DNA of 9,533 bases from assembly GCA_030620285.1 (NCBI GenBank), contig JAUXFA010000025.1:1-9533 (forward strand). Direction: 5' to 3'. The translations under genes and the position numbers were made by a program. The DNA is from Piscirickettsiaceae bacterium. GTDB taxonomy: Bacteria > Pseudomonadota > Gammaproteobacteria > Nitrosococcales > Methylophagaceae. Below the pieces are notes generated by a model, which worked only from the letters and a program-made list of their open reading frames with translations, was not told the DNA's origin and searched no databases. How positions within the stretch are numbered: position 1 is the stretch's first letter; each line of letters begins with the position of its first letter. Shown piece by piece: positions 6,280-9,533 of the stretch.

Positions 6280-8868
6280 ATGAGTGACATTGAATCAAAC
6301 ACCAATAGTGTTGTTGAAGATAGAAGTAAATTTTTTCTGGGTGAGGAGCTAAACAAAAGTGAAGCACAGACCCAAATTAATACAGAGGGGGCCGATAGCG
6401 TTTATGAATCAAAGTACGGCCTGTATTTTGACAAAATCTGGATTGATGGCTCGCACAGTAATTTGGACAAGAGTACGACATCGACATCCAGTACGAGCAC
6501 TACAAGCAGTAGTACATCGAGTAGCAGCACGTCAAGTAGTAGTGCTGCAGCAGCAGACACAACTACAACCACCAGTGATTTAGACTTGGCTCCTGAAGTT
6601 GAAAAGCTAGAAGCTTCAGCGGGGAAACTTGAAACAGCGGCGGATGAACTTAAAGCTGAGCATGATAATGCAGCAGTTGATAAATTTGAAGCAGCTGCTG
6701 GCAAAGTAGCTCGAGCGGCTGAAGAAGTCAGAGAGAATCCCACAGATGAAAATGCCATTGAAGAATTAGAAACTGCTGCGGACGAACTTAAAAATGCCGC
6801 ACATGCCTTAGAGGGTGAGATCGGTGATGAAAAATATGAGAAGATTTCATCAGCGGTTGATGCCTTTGAGACGGCGACTGATCATCTATTGGCGGCAGAC
6901 GATGGTGAAGCCGATATGGCCGGAGCTGTATCAAAAGCGACCACGGCACTGGATACGTTGGTTGATGCAACGGCAGGTGCAGAAGTTGCGGCAGATGTAG
7001 ATACGGCGGTTGACCCTTATCAAGAGCTGGATACGCTGAGTGATAAGCTTAATTCATTAACCAGTGGATTAATGGACAAATTTAGCATTGCTGAGCTGGA
7101 TGCATATGAAGAAGCAACAGAGCTGCTAGAAGAAGCGATTGATGCTTTTATAGCTGACCCAACCAGTGAAGCATCCATAGAAGGACTTGAAAAAGCAGCG
7201 GATGCGCTTAAAAATGCGACTGATGCATTGGACGGAAAAATTGATGCTGGAACCTATAAAGACGTCTCAGCTGCAGTCACGGCATTTGAAGAAGTGGTAG
7301 ATAAATTGGCAGGTCTTGATGGCCTTCAATCTGAGGTGGATGCAGTTGCAGCTGAAATAGTGACAGCATTAAAAGAAGTAGTTAGGGCGACTAAAGAGGG
7401 TATAGAAGGCGATAGCGCCATTGTCACAACGACTGTAAATGCAAACGATGACACATCTGCTACTGAAGATACAACTACGGATACCACCACGGATACGGGT
7501 GCAGAATCTGATGCCGTTGAAGTCAATCCGTTACTCAATGGCTTAGAACAAGCCACGGATGATCTTAAAGGCTTTTCCGATGGACTCGGTGCGGACACCG
7601 GTATGCCAGAGTTAGTTGCATTTGAAACAGCCACCGTCAAGCTTGAAACGGCCGCAAATAACCTATTGGCAGACCCATCACAAGAAAACATCGATGCGTT
7701 TGAAGTAGCAGCCGATGACTTAAAGGCAGCCACCCACGCGTTAGAAGGGAAAATTGATGACAGCGTCTACCAACAAGCGGTTACGGCAGTCGATGATTTT
7801 GAAGCGGCCGTTGACTTAGCGATTGGATATTATGCGGATGGCGATACGGCTGAGACAGATGCCCAAATCACCTTAGCGACCAGTAGTTTACAAAGTCTGG
7901 CTGATATAGTAGAAGACGCAGTGACCGTTGAAGTAGAAGCTGGCGTGGCTGATACTACTGAAGCTAATCCGGTATCGAGTGAACTGAAAGAAGCCATCAA
8001 TGGACTTAAAAGCATTTCCGATGGATTAGGTGCCAACACCGGCATTCCAGAGATAGCAGCGTTTGAAACAGCGACCGTAAACCTCGAAAGAGCTGGAAAC
8101 GCGATGTTGGCAGACCCCTCACAGGCAAACATTGATGCGTTTGAAGCAGCCTCCGATGAGTTAAAAGCAGCCACCTATGGATTGGAAGGCAAAATAGATG
8201 ACGCCTTGTATCAAGACATCACCACAGCGGTTGATGACTTTGAGTCAGCGGTTAACTTGGCAGTGACCTATGCAGCGGAGGGTGATACCGACAAAATGAA
8301 TGAACAGATCACGTTGGCGACCAGCAGTTTGGAAAATATGGCTGATTTAGTGAAAGATGCGATTACTCCAGCTGAGGTAGATCCTGTTGAAGCTAATCCG
8401 GTATCGAGTGAACTGAAAGCAGCCATTAATGGACTTAAAAGTATTTCCGATGGATTAGGTGCCAATACTGGGATTCCAGAGATAGCAGCGTTTGAAACAG
8501 CGACTGTTAATCTTGAAAGAGCTGGAAACGCGATGTTGGCAGACCCCTCACAGGCAAACATCGATGCATTTGAAACAGCCTCCGATGAGCTAAAAGCAGC
8601 CACAAAAGGATTGGAAGGCAAAATAGATGACACCTTGTATCAAGAAATGACGACGGTGGTAAATGATTTTGCTTCAGCGGTTGACTTAGCGATTGAAAAA
8701 TCAGAGGCAGGTGACATTGATGGGATGAATGAGCAGATCACGTTAGCAACGAGCAATTTGCAAAGTCTGACTGATTTAGTGAAAGAAGCGATTACTCCGG
8801 CTGACGCCACGGCGCAAGCTGGTGGAACAGAAATTGATGACGCTGATAGAGAAGAAGACGACGCGTAG
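6280..8868 (+). CDS. Acidic five-repeat helical protein, 862 residues, probable surface or exoprotein
   Basis: ATG 6280 follows AGGAG (6268-6272) by 7 bases; the stop is TAG 8866-8868. Layout: a 64-residue head without signal peptide, containing an aromatic patch (YGLYFDKIWIDG, about 46-57); a Ser/Thr tract (65-99); then five Ala/Glu/Asp/Leu-rich helical units starting near residues 105, 246, 414, 561 and 704, with a Thr/Asp-rich spacer (about 383-411) between units 2 and 3; and an acidic tail. A typical unit reads FETATVNLERAGNAMLADPS, then a DELKAAT-x-LEGKIDD helix, then ITLATSSLQSLADLV. The protein has no cysteine, few prolines and strong negative charge, and I see no enzyme motif. This fits a stalk, spacer or adhesin-like rod, but that is inference. 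It probably forms an operon with the 80-residue gene and is followed by a terminator. No database family is recognised with confidence. Confidence 0.9.
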   Translation: MSDIESNTNSVVEDRSKFFLGEELNKSEAQTQINTEGADSVYESKYGLYFDKIWIDGSHSNLDKSTTSTSSTSTTSSSTSSSSTSSSSAAAADTTTTTSDLDLAPEVEKLEASAGKLETAADELKAEHDNAAVDKFEAAAGKVARAAEEVRENPTDENAIEELETAADELKNAAHALEGEIGDEKYEKISSAVDAFETATDHLLAADDGEADMAGAVSKATTALDTLVDATAGAEVAADVDTAVDPYQELDTLSDKLNSLTSGLMDKFSIAELDAYEEATELLEEAIDAFIADPTSEASIEGLEKAADALKNATDALDGKIDAGTYKDVSAAVTAFEEVVDKLAGLDGLQSEVDAVAAEIVTALKEVVRATKEGIEGDSAIVTTTVNANDDTSATEDTTTDTTTDTGAESDAVEVNPLLNGLEQATDDLKGFSDGLGADTGMPELVAFETATVKLETAANNLLADPSQENIDAFEVAADDLKAATHALEGKIDDSVYQQAVTAVDDFEAAVDLAIGYYADGDTAETDAQITLATSSLQSLADIVEDAVTVEVEAGVADTTEANPVSSELKEAINGLKSISDGLGANTGIPEIAAFETATVNLERAGNAMLADPSQANIDAFEAASDELKAATYGLEGKIDDALYQDITTAVDDFESAVNLAVTYAAEGDTDKMNEQITLATSSLENMADLVKDAITPAEVDPVEANPVSSELKAAINGLKSISDGLGANTGIPEIAAFETATVNLERAGNAMLADPSQANIDAFETASDELKAATKGLEGKIDDTLYQEMTTVVNDFASAVDLAIEKSEAGDIDGMNEQITLATSNLQSLTDLVKEAITPADATAQAGGTEIDDADREEDDA
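6472..6579 (+). repeat. Ser/Thr homopolymer-like tract
   Basis: Bases 6472-6579 encode an almost pure Ser/Thr run with a short Ala stretch and a TTTTT run, separating the head of the 862-residue protein from its repeats. AGT, AGC, TCG, ACG, ACT and ACA codons alternate, giving imperfect trinucleotide-like DNA prone to slippage. In surface proteins such tracts act as flexible or glycosylated linkers; no glycosylation gene is visible here. Confidence 0.8.
6592..8811 (+). repeat. Five tandem units of about 140 residues in the 862-residue protein
   Basis: Approximate unit starts are 6592, 7015, 7519, 7960 and 8389. Units 1 and 2 are divergent but keep the helix pattern ending in A-x-x-L-K-N-A and a following L-x-G-x-I-[GD]-D/A motif. 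Unit 3 shares DGLGA-[DN]-TG and DPSQ-x-NIDAFE with units 4 and 5. Units 4 and 5 are offset by exactly 429 bases and are the closest pair. Identity therefore rises toward the 3' end, which suggests stepwise expansion or homogenisation there. Confidence 0.9.
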
Positions 8869-8881
8869 AGGATTGATGAAA

Positions 8882-8931
8882 GGCTCTACCTCAAATTCAC
8901 CATCGGTGATTGATGGGGTAGAGTCTTCTTT
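8882..8931 (+). terminator. Strong rho-independent terminator
   Basis: GGCTCTACC (8882-8890) pairs with GGTAGAGTC (8917-8925), allowing one G-T pair. An inner stem continues with TCAA-TCACC against GGTGATTGA, with a 2-base bulge, around an ATC loop (8902-8904). TTCTTT follows at 8926-8931. It starts 13 bases after the stop of the 862-residue gene and ends that operon. Confidence 0.85.
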
Positions 8932-9017
8932 ATCAAGTTATTTTAGATTTTACGGTGGTGATTAGAAATGCAAAATCACTTTGTTGGATACCACCTAGCT
9001 GAATGCATTATTGAGGC

Positions 9018-9054
9018 AAGCCATTGTTCAAATTTAGCAAGATGAGGATGGCTT
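9018..9054 (+). promoter_or_regulatory. Inverted repeat in the leader of the last gene
   Basis: AAGCCAT (9018-9024) and ATGGCTT (9048-9054) form a 7-bp inverted repeat with a 23-base gap, 29 bases before the ATG at 9084. It could be an operator or a leader hairpin. No convincing -35/-10 pair was found between 8932 and 9083, so its role is open. Confidence 0.3.
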
Positions 9055-9083
9055 TCAATACAATTTAAAACTGAGGAAAAAAG

Positions 9084-9533
9084 ATGTCTAATTCGATCGG
9101 TAGTAACCTTATAACCTCACAATTCAGTGGAAATAATAGCGATTACAATATGGGGGAGGGTAGAGCTAGTAAGTTGAGTGACCATTCTCCTGCAGGTACG
9201 GGTCTAGCCACGGAAAGAGAAGAGCAAGGCATTTTGTTGTTCATGTCTAGGGGAAGTGAGTGGTATCAAGGAGCTGCAGATATAGCGCAACGCCCCGAAG
9301 TTTATAGCAACAACAATGTCTTTGATTGGGAATTCTATGCTTCCCAGAATCCAGATTTGGCTAACGCAGGAATTACCACCGAAGCTGGCCTGAAGAATCA
9401 TTGGCTGTCTTATGGCATTCATGAAGGTCGGCAAGGCTCAGCTAGATTCAATTCAAAATGGTATACAGACCGTTATCCAGACCTTGGGTTAAATGGTGTT
9501 CATACTCAGGCAGATGCATTACGGCACTACGCA
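9084..9533 (+). CDS. N-terminal part of an exoprotein with tandem aromatic/NPDL/EGR modules, 3' end missing
   Basis: ATG 9084 follows GAGGA (9073-9077) by 6 bases. The frame stays open to the window end, giving 150 visible residues. The first 79 residues are Ser/Asn/Gly-rich without a signal peptide or cysteine and contain a GSEWYQGAADIAQRPEVYS segment. From residue 80 there are two copies of a 42-residue module: FDWEFYASQNPDL, then HWLSYGIHEGRQGS, and from residue 122 FNSKWYTDRYPDLG, then RHYA at the edge. This pattern (aromatic, N/YPDL, HW/HY, YG-x-x-EGR) is known to me from large bacterial surface or secreted proteins and some glycosyltransferase-linked proteins, where its function is not well defined. 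It sits downstream of the terminator and so has its own transcript. The coding call is firm; the function is unknown. Confidence 0.88.
   Translation, partial: MSNSIGSNLITSQFSGNNSDYNMGEGRASKLSDHSPAGTGLATEREEQGILLFMSRGSEWYQGAADIAQRPEVYSNNNVFDWEFYASQNPDLANAGITTEAGLKNHWLSYGIHEGRQGSARFNSKWYTDRYPDLGLNGVHTQADALRHYA
9321..9533 (+). repeat. Two 42-residue NPDL/EGR modules, the second cut by the window end
   Basis: Copies start at 9321 (FDWEFY) and 9447 (FNSKWY), 126 bases apart. Shared positions are the aromatic pair, the P-D-L triplet, the Gly followed by a short polar loop, and a His-aromatic pair. The first copy closes with YG-x-x-EGR-x-GS. More copies may follow beyond the window. Confidence 0.75.

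Noticed and set aside
7326..8633. Three reverse-strand frames (7326-7733, 7830-8174, 8268-8633) with similar translations
   Set aside because: Their similarity to one another is the mirror of the repeated units on the + strand; they are Ser/Ala/Val-rich shadows of an acidic helical protein.

Overview
The window is bacterial DNA of moderate to low G+C and holds four protein genes, all on the + strand, two of them cut by the window edges. All four look like parts of an accessory exoprotein region, not housekeeping genes. Acidic, Asn/Asp/Ser/Thr-rich proteins, clear GAGGA-type ribosome binding sites and what looks like a group II intron remnant fit a gammaproteobacterium, probably marine or host-associated. 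That assignment is inference: no phylogenetic marker gene is present.

Layout. (1) 1-5259: the 3' part of a giant gene, 1752 codons visible and open at the left edge. It encodes about eight degenerate alpha-helical repeats, then a zincin-like module whose HExxH motif has lost its first His (it reads SEMGH), a Gly/Ser/Asn linker and a long beta-rich C-terminal region that I cannot assign. (2) 5260-5984: 725 bases without a credible gene. They hold a structured stretch (about 5300-5625) that resembles the 5' domain I of a group II intron without its reverse transcriptase or domain V, a weak hairpin, four perfectly phased 14-bp tandem units (5805-5860), and an AT-rich leader. (3) 5985-6227 and 6280-8868: a probable two-gene operon of an 80-residue protein and an 862-residue acidic, helical repeat protein with five units of about 140 residues. 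The last two units are near-identical in protein but carry many silent differences. (4) 8882-8931: a strong rho-independent terminator. (5) 9084 to the right edge: the start of a further gene with two copies of a 42-residue aromatic/NPDL/EGR module known from large surface and exoproteins.

How they may work together. No cysteine appears in any of the four translated products, and neither complete protein nor the visible N-terminus at 9084 has a classical signal peptide. This suits proteins exported by a non-Sec route or folded outside the cell, but no secretion gene or RTX repeat is visible. The simplest reading is a cluster of large secreted or surface-displayed repeat proteins, with a small protein made just before the 862-residue one as a possible partner. 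No catalytic function can be demonstrated for any of them from sequence alone.
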